Source: Edolisoma coerulescens
Lineage: Eukaryota > Chordata > Aves > Passeriformes > Campephagidae
Direction of reading: 5' to 3'
NCBI GenBank assembly: GCA_013397115.1
Contig: VWZW01001651.1
Coordinates: 250,102 to 314,101, forward strand
Length of the DNA stretch: 64,000 nt
Shown: positions 63,301 to 64,000 of the stretch, piece by piece
How positions within the stretch are numbered: the first letter of the stretch is position 1
Layout of the letters: each line of letters starts with the position of its first letter
The notes under the pieces: generated by a model
What the model was told of the DNA's origin: nothing
What the model saw: only the letters and a program-made list of their open reading frames with translations
The model's database searches: none
Position numbers and translations under genes: made by a program

Positions 63301-64000
63301 TATGTGAGGGTACAGGAGACCACTCATTGGAAATTACTGAGCTATGATAAAACACAATTTTAGTGAGTTTGAGGAAACTTATGATCTATTTTCAGGAAAA
63401 TCTTTGGGGTTTTGGAGGTTGTTTGTTTATTTGTTTTGGATAGTGGAGAATCAGAAAAAAAAATCTTGCCAGAGAGGAAATGAAAGATAATTTGAAAGCA
63501 TGTGAATGAGCTGGAAGAAAGATAGGATTCCCACATTTTCACTCATACATGTTTTCATCAGCTGGGAAGGTAGGGGCAGAGATGCTTACTCAAAATTTCA
63601 GTGCAGAAAACATTACTTTCAATTCAAGGTTGTTCTTCAGGAATTTGACAGAGAGTACGAGTACCAAATGTTTAGCTGAGTTTTGTTTCTTGTGGAGTAA
63701 TAAAAGTTCAGGCATCTGAGTGAGATTCTGGGCTCTGTCCCTGTGTTAGGGTTGGATGTGGACCAACACTGGGCTTTCAGACAATTTATTGTAATTTGCC
63801 TTTCTGTCCAAGACAATCCATGACTTCCTCTCTGCACCTTGTTGACCATGTAGTTCATGTTCATTGACAGAGAACAGAAATGGGAATGTAGCATCTCATA
63901 ATATAAAAGGTCTTTTAATATCCCTTTGTCTTTGAATTATGGATAGCAGCATTCAAACCATTTACCAGACACTTGACTGTGGGATGTGAGAAGACCTGCC
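60301..64000. other. Unique non-coding DNA, no supported gene
   Basis: No gene is supported. A possible short exon near 61.15 kb is discussed in the findings. The stretch at about 63.04-63.21 kb is very AT-rich, with clustered TAAT, ATTA and TCATAAAA words, and could be a conserved regulatory element or simply AT-rich DNA. Short polypurine runs occur at 62.9 kb and 63.45 kb. The window ends without any feature crossing the edge that I can recognise. Confidence 0.6.

Overview
This is vertebrate nuclear DNA, and almost certainly from a bird. The decisive evidence is several 5'-truncated CR1 LINE fragments with the avian 3'-tail signature (CATAGAATgg…TTGGAAGGGACC and its complement), plus one long terminal repeat of a type I recognise from neoavian birds (TG…CA-type LTR ending in a conserved CTGGGGTTA… block). 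The base composition is AT-rich, CpG-poor and intron-free-looking. There are no operons, ribosome-binding sites, tRNA genes, rRNA genes or CRISPR arrays.

I find no protein-coding gene that I can support. The longest open frame is 155 codons (25319-25786, minus strand). That is about what chance gives in 64 kb of AT-rich DNA read in six frames, and no open frame here resembles a protein family I know. The window is best read as intergenic DNA, or the inside of a large intron, of a bird macrochromosome. A few short open segments flanked by plausible splice signals (near 4.1, 45.96, 48.7 and 61.15 kb) are recorded as weak candidates only.

Layout. 1-10.8 kb is unique non-coding DNA with small inverted and direct repeats, a purine-rich stretch holding a G-quadruplex motif, and short microsatellites. 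10.84-11.22 kb is a very old CR1 remnant on the plus strand. 11.2-20.1 kb is unique DNA. 20.15-20.73 kb is an ERVL-like LTR on the plus strand, followed by a GC-rich block (20.95-21.30 kb). That block appears to be colinear, with gaps, with another block at 59.90-60.30 kb, so the two are probably copies of one repeat family. 21.3-31.3 kb is unique. 31.30-31.74 kb is a plus-strand CR1 tail, and 70 bases after it lies a nearly perfect 18-bp hairpin. 31.9-58.6 kb is unique DNA with polypyrimidine tracts (36.2-36.7 and 38.4-38.6 kb), a TGAA microsatellite, a perfect 20-bp palindrome at 53.39 kb and two minus-strand CR1 3' tails (49.71 and 57.29 kb). 58.64-59.20 kb is the largest CR1 fragment, on the minus strand. 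The rest to 64 kb is unique apart from the second GC-rich block.

No new biological system is evident. The observations most worth a second look are the compact 18-bp hairpin beside the CR1 tail, the pair of related GC-rich blocks, the LTR without a visible target-site duplication, and the small set of candidate exons.
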